Below are positions 8,300-17,611 of a stretch of DNA of 44,573 bases, one piece after another. Each line of letters opens with the position of its first letter. Positions within the stretch are counted from its first letter, which is position 1. The stretch is from an uncultured bacterium (GTDB taxonomy: Bacteria; Bacteroidota; Bacteroidia; Bacteroidales; Bacteroidaceae): positions 1 through 44,573 of the forward strand of contig CAJMNM010000023.1 of NCBI GenBank assembly GCA_905214795.1, in the 5' to 3' direction. The translations under genes were made by a program, and so were the position numbers. The notes beneath the pieces were generated by a model, which was not told where the DNA came from, did not search any database, and saw only the letters and a list, made by a program, of their open reading frames with translations.

Positions 8300-8405
8300 A
8301 TTTTTGTACGATGATTCTGATTAACTATATTTGATTATAAATTGGATGATATTGTTGATAAAGATTTGTACTTGAAAATATGTCAAAACTATTTTCTTTT
8401 GGTGA

Positions 8406-8894
8406 TTATTCTTTATTTATCAATGATTTGAGCATAACAAAGTTTGTAAGTTTCAGCTTATTGGCTTGGCATTTCTGTGTCTTTACTACTTTATATCCTT
8501 TCTTTTCAAAAAATGGTCGCGCTGTTAAGCTTACTTCTGAGGTTATTTCTGTCGCTCCATATTGCTTGGCAATACGCTCAACTTCAAAAAGGAGTTGTGT
8601 GGCGATACCTTTACCTTGCTGGTTTTTATGTACAAACAGTGAGTGTAAATAACCTTTTTCATTCATAGAAGAAAAACCAAGCATGTGCCCTTGTTCATCA
8701 AACGCTCCTATGAAATAATTTTGGGATAAAAGGTCCTTAAAATGTTCTACGCTATTACCACAGGATGCCCAGTCTTCTACTTCCTCTTTGGTATAGTCTT
8801 TAAGATTTATATTCAACACCGTGGAGCGAAACAAATCCCGCATTGCAGGAATATCTTTTTCTTCTAGTGGACAAATGGTAAATGTTGTTTCCAT
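8406..8894 (-). CDS. GNAT family N-acetyltransferase
   Basis: The 162-residue product fits a single GNAT domain. The acetyl-CoA pyrophosphate loop is visible as QQGKGIATQLL (about residues 92-102), preceded by the strand YLHSLFVHKN. The C-terminal block ARPFFEKKGYKVVKT is typical of the Acetyltransf_10 branch. The acceptor cannot be told from sequence. It lies on the same strand as the TfoX-like gene upstream, about 75 bases apart. Confidence 0.8.
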   Translation of the reverse strand: METTFTICPLEEKDIPAMRDLFRSTVLNINLKDYTKEEVEDWASCGNSVEHFKDLLSQNYFIGAFDEQGHMLGFSSMNEKGYLHSLFVHKNQQGKGIATQLLFEVERIAKQYGATEITSEVSLTARPFFEKKGYKVVKTQKCQANKLKLTNFVMLKSLINKE

Positions 8895-8969
8895 ACTTTC
8901 CTGTTATTATGATATTTGGCTATAGATAATATGCCGGCTTTCTGATTAGTTTTCTTTGCACATTATATC

Positions 8970-9839
8970 TTATTCCTGTGTTTCAGACAGGTTATTAATC
9001 ATTCTCTTTAAATTAGCTTCATTTTCTTGGTCCGAAAGTGACGGGTCCTTCATGAAGCGGGCGCAAGGCAGTTGAGGGCATCCGCCACAGTGCTTGCGGT
9101 TTTGTTCCTTGCAGCATTTCCAGATGGGACAAAGGTCGTAGTCTGTATACTGAAGCCAGAATGCCTTACCCTTTATTTTACGACATCCTTTGCAGGTTTT
9201 CGGAAAAGAAGGACATTCTACACATTTAGCGCCGCATGGAGAAGGATAAAAGTAATCGTCCTTCCAATACCACCATTTACTTTTATTGACATCAGGACTT
9301 TCTGTATTGATGTAATACTCCAATGCCCGATATAAGTAAAGTTGGCAGCGGTCTATGGCGCAGCCACGCAAATGGCATTCTTCCTGATACAAATCATCGG
9401 CCTTTTTCCCTTTTAGTGACTCTATTGAGGTATATCCCATGGCTAAAAGGTCATGCTCTGTTTGCTTACCTACATTAGGTAGTTTACTGAAAGGATGAAT
9501 ATTTTTTGTTTTAGCATGCTTTGCTTTCTTCTTTTTCTCTTTCGGATAGGGTAATACTTTGCTTAAAATCTTTACGGTTTCCAGTAAAGGATGTTTGTGT
9601 TCAACATCCAGAATGTAATGCTCCTTTGCGCCCTCATAAGGTATGCCGGTTTCTGCGTCTTGCATGATATCTGAGACGGAGGGATGTTGCTTTATGTATG
9701 CGATATCATTGCAAACAAGGATTACCGGCTTCTCGTCAAGATAAACCATATACTCGCCAAACATTTTTCTGTAGCGTACGGTTCCGGCTTCTTCGATTTG
9801 GGAACATATGAATTCTATAAAATCAAGACTGCTTGCCAT
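8970..9839 (-). CDS. TfoX N-terminal / Cdd1-like helix-hairpin-helix / DUF3795 fusion protein
   Basis: Three parts are visible. Residues 1-95 fit a TfoX N-terminal domain (RYRKMFGEYMVYLDEKPV, then DVEHKHPLLETV). Residues about 112-175 fit a Cdd1-like helix-hairpin-helix unit (LPNVGKQTEHDLLAMGY, LRGCAIDRC). Residues about 195-270 are a cysteine-rich DUF3795 zinc module (CGAKCVECPSFPKTCKGC and further Cys pairs to PQLPC). A Lys-rich linker (KEKKKKAKHAK) joins the first two. TfoX parts are linked to competence control in other bacteria, but the role in Bacteroidales is unknown. The stop lies just one base past the start of the short membrane-protein gene's terminator-side neighbour, on the same strand. 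Confidence 0.8.
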   Translation of the reverse strand: MASSLDFIEFICSQIEEAGTVRYRKMFGEYMVYLDEKPVILVCNDIAYIKQHPSVSDIMQDAETGIPYEGAKEHYILDVEHKHPLLETVKILSKVLPYPKEKKKKAKHAKTKNIHPFSKLPNVGKQTEHDLLAMGYTSIESLKGKKADDLYQEECHLRGCAIDRCQLYLYRALEYYINTESPDVNKSKWWYWKDDYFYPSPCGAKCVECPSFPKTCKGCRKIKGKAFWLQYTDYDLCPIWKCCKEQNRKHCGGCPQLPCARFMKDPSLSDQENEANLKRMINNLSETQE

Positions 9840-9840
9840 A

Positions 9841-10239
9841 TCACATCTTTTTATTTATGATTTTTCTGAATACGCATATCGGTGCGAACAATGTGCTTAG
9901 CACGACCAGAATCCACAGATTGCCGCTTAGCGGATTGTATGCCTGTAACAGCTCGTGCCAGCCGGCACCGGAGGATAGCCCGAAGTAAAACTCAAAACAT
10001 ACGGTCAGTATCATCCATATCAGTCCGGTTATGATACAGTCTTTTTTGGAAAGGTTCCTGACACGGGGCAGTAACAAGGCGGTTATCAACAGGATGAGTC
10101 CGCTTAATATGATGCCGCTTAAAGCCAGGGCAACCGTGGTTGGTAAGTATTTGTCCAGGATATAGTTACGAAAACCACCGTTGAGGATGGCTGCCGGTAT
10201 AATGCAGAACCATATCAGTAAGATTTTAATCCATTTCAT
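9841..10239 (-). CDS. Small multi-pass membrane protein
   Basis: From the Met at base 10239 (MKWIKILLIWFC) the protein has 132 residues with four hydrophobic segments and a few polar loops. The frame is open for another 22 codons upstream, but those encode a polar stretch (NYNTKLATRDYPTEN) that does not fit a membrane protein N-terminus. I therefore prefer the internal start. No family is recognised. It ends next to the start of the TfoX-like gene on the same strand (one base between the stop and that start codon), so the two are probably co-transcribed. Confidence 0.65.
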   Translation of the reverse strand: MKWIKILLIWFCIIPAAILNGGFRNYILDKYLPTTVALALSGIILSGLILLITALLLPRVRNLSKKDCIITGLIWMILTVCFEFYFGLSSGAGWHELLQAYNPLSGNLWILVVLSTLFAPICVFRKIINKKM

Positions 10240-10305
10240 AAATCCGTTGTTTTCCGTAGGATAATCTCTGGTTGCTAATTTAGTGTTATAATTCCGACAG
10301 AACAA

Positions 10306-11670
10306 ATAATGGCGGACTATTTCTCAATTTGGATTCGGATTGGAGTGATGGTATGCCGGTGAAAACTTAATGAGGTGTAGAATGACAGTGATTTATTATT
10401 GACACGATTTCTTGTGTTTGTAGGTAATAAATATTTATTTGTTTAGGATGAGGCTAATTGACGGCATTGGGCGAGACAGCAATCTGTTATAGAGAAAAAC
10501 TCTTTTTTAAATATTGTATGAAGCATTTTTTTGAGTGAGATATGCTGTAATTGTGGATTCTGCTGTAATATCAAAATGTGTGTGTCTGATGAGAAATTTT
10601 TTATTAAAGTTTGTTTCTGATGGAACTTGTTTGCGTTATGTTTTGTTTTTGCATAAAATTGTATCTTTATGCTTGTTTATTGTTCCTCTGTTTTGAGTTT
10701 TTTCGTCTGATTTCTGCTGTGGTTCGAAAAATAAGAAATTTCAGAGGATAGCTGTATTTAGCTTAAATTTTATTGTAAGTGTCAGATTTATAAGAGATTA
10801 ATTCTTTGTATTCCCCTCCCGCTGCTTGTTGGTGTTTTTGGGGAGCAGATAAATCCGTTATACCCGTTTGGTTTTTCTTCTTTTGATTGTAAAAATCAAT
10901 TACTTTTGAATGTTGCGGGTATTACAATTTTCTGATTGCATACGGTTACGAGTTTCTCCGTAACCGTGCAGAAAAATATTTTGGTACGGTTATGGCTGTC
11001 ACCGCAACCGTACAGAAAAAAGTTCATAACCGTACAGGATTGAATCCGTAACCGTTTACAAAAAAACTCGTAACCGTATGTGTTTTGAGTTATGAAATAG
11101 TGTAATAAATTGTGATTAATCACCGGATTTTTGAAACATGGTATAGTAATGACCATATATTCAATTGATTACGTTTTTAACAAGAAGAATATCTGCTTTT
11201 AAACTAAAAATATCTACGGTTGTGAAAAAATGGTAACCGTATCCAAATTATCGTTGTAGTGTTTTTTGAATTGTCCTAAGTTTTGAATTACAGGAAATTT
11301 GATGTAATGAATTTTCTTTCTTTAGATTGACGCCGGTTTTCTGTCTTATATTTGTGAGAAACAAATTCGAGGTGAATCATTTTTGAAGACGGTTTAAAAG
11401 TAGTTGGGTGGTCAGCACAAGGCAAATCAAATAGGATTTGGGATTTAATTCTTACAAAAAGAGGACTTTTCCATATTTTATCTGTGAATTTTTATTGCGT
11501 TTTTCTGGTGAATATATCACAAACGTCCCTATGGATAGGTCTATTATATGGGATTTCCGGTTTAGAAAGTGGGGGCTCAGGGGATTGAGATAAACATAGG
11601 GGCTACAATGTTTTCTATGTATTTTGCGTATTTTCAGGCTGAAAATCCTTAACTTTATGGAAAGTTTTTA
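10306..11670. other. 1.4-kb gap without a gene, with a motif cluster
   Basis: No reading frame here looks coding; an 86-codon minus-strand frame at 10896-11156 runs through the motif array and is probably chance. The sequence is AT-rich. Bases 10941-11241 hold the AACCGTA cluster listed separately. The last 150 bases should contain the promoter of the AraC gene, but I cannot place it with confidence. Confidence 0.7.
10941..11241. repeat. Cluster of nine AACCGTA-type motifs in both orientations
   Basis: The core TAACCGTA, or its reverse TACGGTTA, recurs at about 10941, 10959, 10985, 11004, 11026, 11047, 11069, 11215 and 11233, with small changes. Three plus-oriented copies near the left are followed by CAG and A-runs. 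Neighbouring copies in opposite orientation can pair: TACGGTTACG with CGTAACCGTG (loop of 8), and GTACGGTT with AACCGTAC (loop of 14). The array may be regulator binding sites or a palindromic extragenic repeat. Confidence 0.75.
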
Positions 11671-12555
11671 ATGATGGAACAGAAAGAAAGCGGTTTTTTG
11701 AACGAACGCGCGATTGTTATTCCGAAAGACATTCTGGACCGTAACGTACAGAATCCCATAATCAGTTTACTCTATCCTACGGATATCGGTTATTATCCCA
11801 AGGCGAGAGGACATTACCGTGAGCGTAAGGAAGGCTGCACGCAGCATATCCTGATATATTGCAGAGAGGGTGAGGGTTGGTATAATATCGGACGGGGGAG
11901 AAACGTGGTCAGGAAAAACTGCTTTTTTATTATCGAAGCCGGTACGCCGCATGTTTACGGTGCGTCTTCTCTTGATCCGTGGAGCATATACTGGATTCAT
12001 TTTACCGGTGAGAAGAGCGCTCTGTTTTCTTCGTTGTTTAATAAGACGCATTCTATTACCGATGACCAGACGGCACGTTATGACGACAGAATACAAATGT
12101 TTAATGAGATTCTTGCAAATCTGGAGATGGGTTACAGTGTGGAGAATATGGAATACATCACGTTGTGTCTGTGGCATCTGCTGGGTTCTTTCCGTTATAT
12201 ACCACAGTTCCGTGAGATTAATAAACCTAAACCGCAAGATACTGTTCAGGACATCATCAATTATATGAAGGCCAATCTGCACCGTCAGCTGACGCTTCAG
12301 GAGATTGCGGACTATGCAAAATATTCGCCGGCTTATCTGAGCAATACCTTTACGCAGAAGTCGGGCATGTCGGTCATCAATTATTTCAATCTGCTCAAGA
12401 TACAGGAGGCATGCCGGTTGCTCGACTTTACGGACTTAAAGATTAAGGAGATTGCCTACCGGCTTGCCTTTAACGACCCTTACTATTTTTCAAAGGTGTT
12501 TACCAAATACATGCATCTTTCGCCGCGTGAATACAAGGATAAGAAGAAGGGATAG
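11671..12555 (+). CDS. AraC family transcriptional regulator with cupin sensor domain
   Basis: Residues about 50-150 fit the AraC-type cupin ligand-binding domain (the stretch FIIEAGTPHVYGASS is typical). Residues about 193-290 form the double helix-turn-helix: LTLQEIADYAKYSPAYLSNTF, then LKIKEIAYRLAFNDPYYFSKVF and the end SPREYKDKK. The regulator probably senses a sugar and controls the convergent DUF5107, symporter and esterase genes. That link is inferred from position alone. Two Met codons stand together at the start; either could be used. Its gene is followed by a hairpin that also serves the opposing gene. Confidence 0.88.
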   Translation: MMEQKESGFLNERAIVIPKDILDRNVQNPIISLLYPTDIGYYPKARGHYRERKEGCTQHILIYCREGEGWYNIGRGRNVVRKNCFFIIEAGTPHVYGASSLDPWSIYWIHFTGEKSALFSSLFNKTHSITDDQTARYDDRIQMFNEILANLEMGYSVENMEYITLCLWHLLGSFRYIPQFREINKPKPQDTVQDIINYMKANLHRQLTLQEIADYAKYSPAYLSNTFTQKSGMSVINYFNLLKIQEACRLLDFTDLKIKEIAYRLAFNDPYYFSKVFTKYMHLSPREYKDKKKG

Positions 12556-12570
12556 GCGCATGCTGACAAA

Positions 12571-12619
12571 AAACGCTGCCGCTTTTACATTTTGGGGAAG
12601 AAATGCAGTAGCGGCAGCG
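12571..12619 (-). terminator. Terminator of the DUF5107 operon
   Basis: CGCTGCCGCT (12574-12583) and AGCGGCAGCG (12610-12619) form a perfect 10-bp stem. An inner CATTT/AAATG pair extends the structure. On the minus strand it is followed by a run of six T. It lies between the AraC gene and the opposing DUF5107 gene. Confidence 0.75.
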
Positions 12620-12640
12620 GTAGAAAGTGAAAGTCGCTGA

Positions 12641-15600
12641 TTATAAGTTCAGCGCTTCATGCCACATGATGTCGGCCGTCTGATGATTACAATCCAAATC
12701 TTTCACCTCTTTAAGGAACCGGAGCGCGTGCGTTTTGTCGCCCAGCCCCAGATAACCCAGTCCCATTACAAGATTGCAATGGATGCGGTTTCTGACGTTC
12801 AAATCGTCATCCCAAATCAGAAGGTCGGGCAACGATACGGCAAAATAGTCTATCTTCACGTGGTCGAACAAATGTTGTTCGCCGTGTTTGATGAGTTTGT
12901 TGAAACGGCTTCTGGCTTTGTCCTCACGTCCTAGTTTCCGCCATGCCAGTCCCTGATAGTAGATTTTGTCGGGTTGCTGGTCGTTGTAGAAAAATGCGAT
13001 GGCCGGCTCGTCCGCGCCTTGGGTGGCCAGTGTGAAATAACGGCGTGCCTCTTCCTCGTTATGCAGTCCCTCGTAGGCACAACCCATGTAATAGTGCACA
13101 TCATTCTCGTCTACGGTAGCCAGTTTGCCTTCGCCCAAATTCTCGGGATAATGTTCTGTAGCCTGCAGCAGTTGTAACGCTTCGGCATACCGTCCGTCCT
13201 TCAGCGCCTGTCTGGCCATCTCGAGGTGACAGCACAGGAACTGTCCGGTAATCTTTCCTTCGCCGCCTTCCCACGGGTGGAACTTGCGCGATTTAATCAG
13301 TCTGTCTGCTTCCTGATACCTGCCAAGCTGGTTGTACAGGGTGATGCGTTCTATACAGAGGTCGTCGCGCTGCTCCACCAGGCTGAGATGTTGCTCCAGA
13401 AATTCGAGCCGTTGCTTGTGCGGGTATTGCAGTTTCTTATACAGTTGGTCAAGTTCCATCAGAATTCTGGCGTCTGTGGGGGCCAGACCGAAAGCTTTTT
13501 CCAGCGCCTCTTTAGCTTTTCCGGCATCATGCCGCTTGTTGTAATAGGCCAGTGAGAGGTTTCTCCATACGGTTGGGAAACTGCTGTCTTTTGAAGCAGA
13601 GAGCTCCCAGCATGCGATGGCGTCATCGTATTGACGGGCGTTATACCAGAAGTTGCCCAGATAATAAGGGGCTTTTGCACCTTCGGGATGGTGGAGTATG
13701 GCATGTTGCAGGATGACCACCTCTTCAAGTCTGTTGGGGAAACAATAGTCGGGACGCATCAGCTCGGCCTTGTTGTAATAGGCTTCCGACAGCGCCGCGT
13801 TTCCGGTGGCTGAGGCCCAGTACCCCAAAGCATAATATACGATGGGGTAGATTGGAGAGGATGTGGTGTCCAGATAGAGCTGGAGGAGGCTCATGGCTTC
13901 GCTGTACAGACCAGCTGCGGCATAGTCGAAGGCGTATGCCAGATAGTTGTGCACGGCATCTCTCATCAGCGTGACAAACTCAGTCTTGCTGCCGGCTGAG
14001 GGGCTGCCGGTCTGTTGGTCGGTCAGATAAGCCTCGAAGCGGCAACCCATGTTGAAACGGTCTATTTCGAGCGAGTCGGCAATCAGTTTGCGTGCCTGTT
14101 CTTCCCGTCCCGTTTTGCGCAGGATGGTGACCTTGAGCTGACGGGCCTTGTGGTTGTGCCAGTTCCTGATGAGTGAGCGGTCGATGTGTTCAAGAGCCTG
14201 TTCCATCCGGCCGCGTGCCACACAGATTTGTGCCAGTCCAAGGTAGGCCGCATCCTGCCATGCCGCGTTCCATGTGGCTTTATAAAATGCGTCGTAAGCA
14301 CCGTCCAGGTCGCCTTGCATCTTTTTGCACCATCCCAGGTTGTAATACGGCTCGCCGTCATAAGGATTAGGGTTACGTTCGGTCTGTGTGGCCACGGCAC
14401 GCTCGAAATATTTCTGCGCGTCGCTGAATTTGCCTTTACGCATCAGCCATAATCCTACCGCATTGTTGCAGCGTATGTCTCCCTCGTCACGGCTCAGCGC
14501 TTCAAGATAATAGTCCATGGGAGAGTAGGTGGCATGACGGTATTGCTCAAGGTGTTGTCCGGTGAGGAACAGTTGCTCTATGCTTTGTATCTCTTTGGGG
14601 GCTTTTGCCGCTTTTGCCGCTTCGGGGAAAGGTTTCAGCTCAGGCTTTTCGGCCTGATAAGACACCAGCGTCCGTCCGTCGGCGTCTAATACGGTTAAGG
14701 TGAGTGCGTCAGCGTCAGAGGTGCCGCATGCTACCGGGTTGCTGATATACGGTTCGGCTGGCGAGGTGTTGACGATTTCGTCCAGACTGGTAGTTCCGGC
14801 TTTGGTCAGAATGACACGGGCGTTTTTCTGAATGGCGGTGGTGTAGAGTCTGACCTGCCAGCAACCGTTTTCCGTTCCGGTCAGTGAAACGGCAGCGTCG
14901 CGGGTGGCGTTCTTGACCATTCCCACTTTCTGATAAGGCATGAAATACTGTACCCACGATTTTTCTTCGTAAGGCTGAAGCCATGTAAAGTCAGGCTGAT
15001 TGTCGCAATACATGCCCGTCATCAGTTCGATGTAAGGGCCGTCCTCGTCGGTCAGGTTACGGTCCCATGCCTGTCCGAAGTCTCCGTTACCCCAGGTCCA
15101 CTGTTTCTTGCCGGCATTGATATGGTGGTCGGCCACGTGCAGGAGTCCGGCTTCGACGCTGTCGTCGTATCCGCCTATGAAGTCGTATTTTGAGTTGACT
15201 GCCATATACGATGTCGGAACCGGAATGTTTTTGTAGCGCGAGATGTCCACGCCTTCAGAGTAATCCCATTTGTAATAGGTTCCGGTAGCGATGGGAAAAC
15301 TTGACACGTCACGTTTGCCGTGGTCGAATACGGCGTTGACATCGGGCGGGAACACCGAGTAATAGTCTTTGTTGACCGAAACGGCCGGATTGGCCCACCA
15401 CAAAAAGGTTTGGGGCATGGGGGTGCGGTTGTAGACTTTGGCCTTTATCTCAATATAGGCTTTGCCCGGATAGAGTGTAAAACCGGCCATGCCTTTGGTT
15501 CCGTTCATACGCTCCACCTCGCTGCACCATACGGTTTTACTGCCGTCGGCAAATTCCTCGATGTAACAGTCGGTTGGCAGGAAGGTGCTTGGGCGGTGAT

Positions 15601-16006
15601 GTTGCGGCCAGTTGAATTCAATGCCGCCGGATATCCACGGGCCGGTCAGTCCCACCAGGGCGGGCTTGACCACCTGGTTGTAATATACAAAGTGGCGTTG
15701 CTTCACTTTATCGTATGCCATGTGGATGCGTCCGCCCAGTTCGGGGAGAATCATTACCTTGATATATTCGTTTTCGATGAAGAAAGCCCGGTAAGCCTTG
15801 TCTTTTTTCTCATCGGAGATTTTCTCGACCACCGGATAAGGATATACGGCACCTGAACTTCCCTGATAGACGCGTTTTTCAAGGAAAATCGGATTCTTTT
15901 CTTCCTTTCCGATTTCGTAAGTCGGGAGCATTACCGTTTCCTCCCATGCACGGACTTCAGAGCTGTTTACCGTGCTTCGGATCAGATATTCAGTTATTTT
16001 TTCCAT
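12641..16006 (-). CDS. DUF5107 and tetratricopeptide-repeat protein
   Basis: The N-terminal ~380 residues fit DUF5107, a beta-rich domain common in Bacteroidetes sugar loci; visible blocks are ILPELGGRIHMAYDK, GGIEFNWPQHHRPS and FLWWANPAVSV. After a linker (about 400-470), residues 490-1110 are a long run of TPR-like helical repeats, for example NPYDGEPYYNLGWCKKMQGD and APYYLGNFWYNARQYDDAI. The 1121-residue length fits the family. No signal peptide is seen, so it should act in the cytoplasm. The fold recalls galactose-mutarotase-like proteins, so a role in handling an imported sugar or glycan is possible. The stop of the symporter gene lies 12 bases upstream, which suggests one operon. Confidence 0.85.
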   Translation of the reverse strand: MEKITEYLIRSTVNSSEVRAWEETVMLPTYEIGKEEKNPIFLEKRVYQGSSGAVYPYPVVEKISDEKKDKAYRAFFIENEYIKVMILPELGGRIHMAYDKVKQRHFVYYNQVVKPALVGLTGPWISGGIEFNWPQHHRPSTFLPTDCYIEEFADGSKTVWCSEVERMNGTKGMAGFTLYPGKAYIEIKAKVYNRTPMPQTFLWWANPAVSVNKDYYSVFPPDVNAVFDHGKRDVSSFPIATGTYYKWDYSEGVDISRYKNIPVPTSYMAVNSKYDFIGGYDDSVEAGLLHVADHHINAGKKQWTWGNGDFGQAWDRNLTDEDGPYIELMTGMYCDNQPDFTWLQPYEEKSWVQYFMPYQKVGMVKNATRDAAVSLTGTENGCWQVRLYTTAIQKNARVILTKAGTTSLDEIVNTSPAEPYISNPVACGTSDADALTLTVLDADGRTLVSYQAEKPELKPFPEAAKAAKAPKEIQSIEQLFLTGQHLEQYRHATYSPMDYYLEALSRDEGDIRCNNAVGLWLMRKGKFSDAQKYFERAVATQTERNPNPYDGEPYYNLGWCKKMQGDLDGAYDAFYKATWNAAWQDAAYLGLAQICVARGRMEQALEHIDRSLIRNWHNHKARQLKVTILRKTGREEQARKLIADSLEIDRFNMGCRFEAYLTDQQTGSPSAGSKTEFVTLMRDAVHNYLAYAFDYAAAGLYSEAMSLLQLYLDTTSSPIYPIVYYALGYWASATGNAALSEAYYNKAELMRPDYCFPNRLEEVVILQHAILHHPEGAKAPYYLGNFWYNARQYDDAIACWELSASKDSSFPTVWRNLSLAYYNKRHDAGKAKEALEKAFGLAPTDARILMELDQLYKKLQYPHKQRLEFLEQHLSLVEQRDDLCIERITLYNQLGRYQEADRLIKSRKFHPWEGGEGKITGQFLCCHLEMARQALKDGRYAEALQLLQATEHYPENLGEGKLATVDENDVHYYMGCAYEGLHNEEEARRYFTLATQGADEPAIAFFYNDQQPDKIYYQGLAWRKLGREDKARSRFNKLIKHGEQHLFDHVKIDYFAVSLPDLLIWDDDLNVRNRIHCNLVMGLGYLGLGDKTHALRFLKEVKDLDCNHQTADIMWHEALNL

Positions 16007-16018
16007 ATCGTTTTACTG

Positions 16019-17404
16019 TTATTTGATTAAATCCTTTTCAATTTGTTCCAGTGTTTTTCCTTTGGTTTCGGGTATCTCACGCCGGATAAAGAGAAAGCCT
16101 GCAAGACAGATGACCGCATAAAGCAGGAAGGTGCCTCCGGTGTCCAGACCGCGGTTCAGGAACGGGAATGTGTAGGTCAGCAGGAAAGAGGCAATCCACA
16201 GGGCTGCCGTGCATACGGCCATGCCTGCACCACGTGCCTTGTTGGGGAATATCTCAGACAGCAGCACCCAGGTGACAGGGCCCAGCGACATGGCGTAGAA
16301 TCCTATGGCGAGAACAACCAGAACCACCATCATCCAGCCTTTCAGTTCTCCGAAATAGCATAGTCCCAGTATGGTATAAATACCGGCCAGTCCGGCCGCG
16401 CCGGTCAGCATCAGAGCCTTACGTCCCAGTTTGTCTACCGTATGGATGGCTATGAACGTAAAGACCAGATTGGCGATGCCGGTTACGACGATATTCATCA
16501 GTACATCGGATATGCTGTAGCCTGCGGCCTGGAAAATCTCCTGTGCGTAGTTGAATATGACATTGGTTCCGCTCCATTGCTGGAACATGGCGATGACAAT
16601 GCCAATGAGCAGGACTTTGCGCATCTTTTTTGAAAAGAGAAGTGACAAGCCCGATTCGTTTTCGAGTTGTGCGGCTGTGGCTTTGCGGTAGTCGGACAGT
16701 TCTGACTCGGCGTATGCTTTACCGCCTACACGCGACAGAATGTGTTCGGCCTCGGACAGCCGGTTACGGCTGTAGAGCCAGCGTGGACTTTCGGGAATGA
16801 ACAGTGAGAAGATGAAGAAAATGCCCGATGGTACGCATACGGCCCAGAACATCCAGCGCCATCCGGTCTGACCGTTCCACGAATTAAGAATGTCTAAGGC
16901 TGTGTCGGTGGCCGAAACCGGTTCGGCAAGACAGGCGTTTACAATCTGCGCGCCAAGAATACCCAGTACGATGGTGAGTTGGTTTAAAGTCACCAGACGG
17001 CCCCGGATGCGTGCCGGTGCCACTTCGGCGATATACATGGGCGAAAGGTCGGCTGCCAGTCCGATGGCAATGCCTCCGGTGAGTCGGGCAATAAGGAATG
17101 CGGTAAACGAACCAGCCGCTCCGGTGCCCCATGACGAGAACAGAAAGACGAGGGCTGACAGAACAAGAAGTTTTTTCCGGCCATAACGGTCGGCCAGCAT
17201 GCCGGCCGTGGTGGCTCCTATCAGGCAACCAAGCAGCGCAATGCTCATGGCCAGCGCCTGCATGCCGGCCTTGTCGGCTATGCCGAAGTAAATCTCATAA
17301 AAAGGTTTTGCGCCTCCGATAACTACCCAGTCATATCCGAATAGCAGACCGCCCATGGCCGAAACCAGGCAGATGAAATAGACAAAAAGAGAAGATGTTT
17401 TCAT
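16019..17404 (-). CDS. Sugar/H+ symporter of the major facilitator superfamily
   Basis: The 461 residues give 12 hydrophobic segments. Sugar-porter signatures are in place: ADRYGRKK in the loop after helix 2, GGIAIGLAADLSPMYIAEVAPARIRG, PESPRWL before the central loop, DKLGRKALM in the second half, and the C-terminal PETKGKTLEQIEKD. This group includes XylE-like xylose and arabinose transporters; the exact sugar cannot be told. It sits in the inner membrane and would feed the DUF5107 pathway encoded 12 bases downstream. A -7-like TGCATTTG lies just after the esterase terminator hairpin and could be its promoter. Confidence 0.9.
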   Translation of the reverse strand: MKTSSLFVYFICLVSAMGGLLFGYDWVVIGGAKPFYEIYFGIADKAGMQALAMSIALLGCLIGATTAGMLADRYGRKKLLVLSALVFLFSSWGTGAAGSFTAFLIARLTGGIAIGLAADLSPMYIAEVAPARIRGRLVTLNQLTIVLGILGAQIVNACLAEPVSATDTALDILNSWNGQTGWRWMFWAVCVPSGIFFIFSLFIPESPRWLYSRNRLSEAEHILSRVGGKAYAESELSDYRKATAAQLENESGLSLLFSKKMRKVLLIGIVIAMFQQWSGTNVIFNYAQEIFQAAGYSISDVLMNIVVTGIANLVFTFIAIHTVDKLGRKALMLTGAAGLAGIYTILGLCYFGELKGWMMVVLVVLAIGFYAMSLGPVTWVLLSEIFPNKARGAGMAVCTAALWIASFLLTYTFPFLNRGLDTGGTFLLYAVICLAGFLFIRREIPETKGKTLEQIEKDLIK

Positions 17405-17497
17405 GGTTGTATATAGATTATATCAGTAAATGCCGTTAGCCGGTTGTTTCTTGTTTGTTCCGGTATATGTGAGGTATCTTTTAGATGTTACAAATGC

Positions 17498-17539
17498 AAA
17501 ATTCCTCTATTTTCGGCAAAAAGAAAATAGAGGAATTTT
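17498..17539. terminator. Long perfect hairpin terminator after the esterase gene
   Basis: AAAATTCCTCTATTTTC and its exact reverse complement form a 17-bp stem with an 8-base loop; one more C-G pair extends it. On the minus strand it ends in a T-run. It separates the esterase gene from the symporter gene and overlaps the likely symporter promoter. Confidence 0.75.
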
Positions 17540-17611
17540 GTATTAGATGTATTATTTTTAGGTTTTCTGTTCATGAGGCGGAAAATCGTTCCGGTATTCC
17601 TGCCTGTTTTA

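Noticed and set aside
10896..11156. 86-codon minus-strand frame in the large gap
   Set aside because: It runs through the inverted-motif array and gives a cysteine- and repeat-biased protein without a known motif; probably chance.
10941..11241. AACCGTA array as a CRISPR
   Set aside because: Units are about 10 bases, change orientation, and have no even spacer length.
15320..15856. 178-codon plus-strand frame inside the DUF5107 gene
   Set aside because: It is an antisense shadow of a well-supported minus-strand gene.
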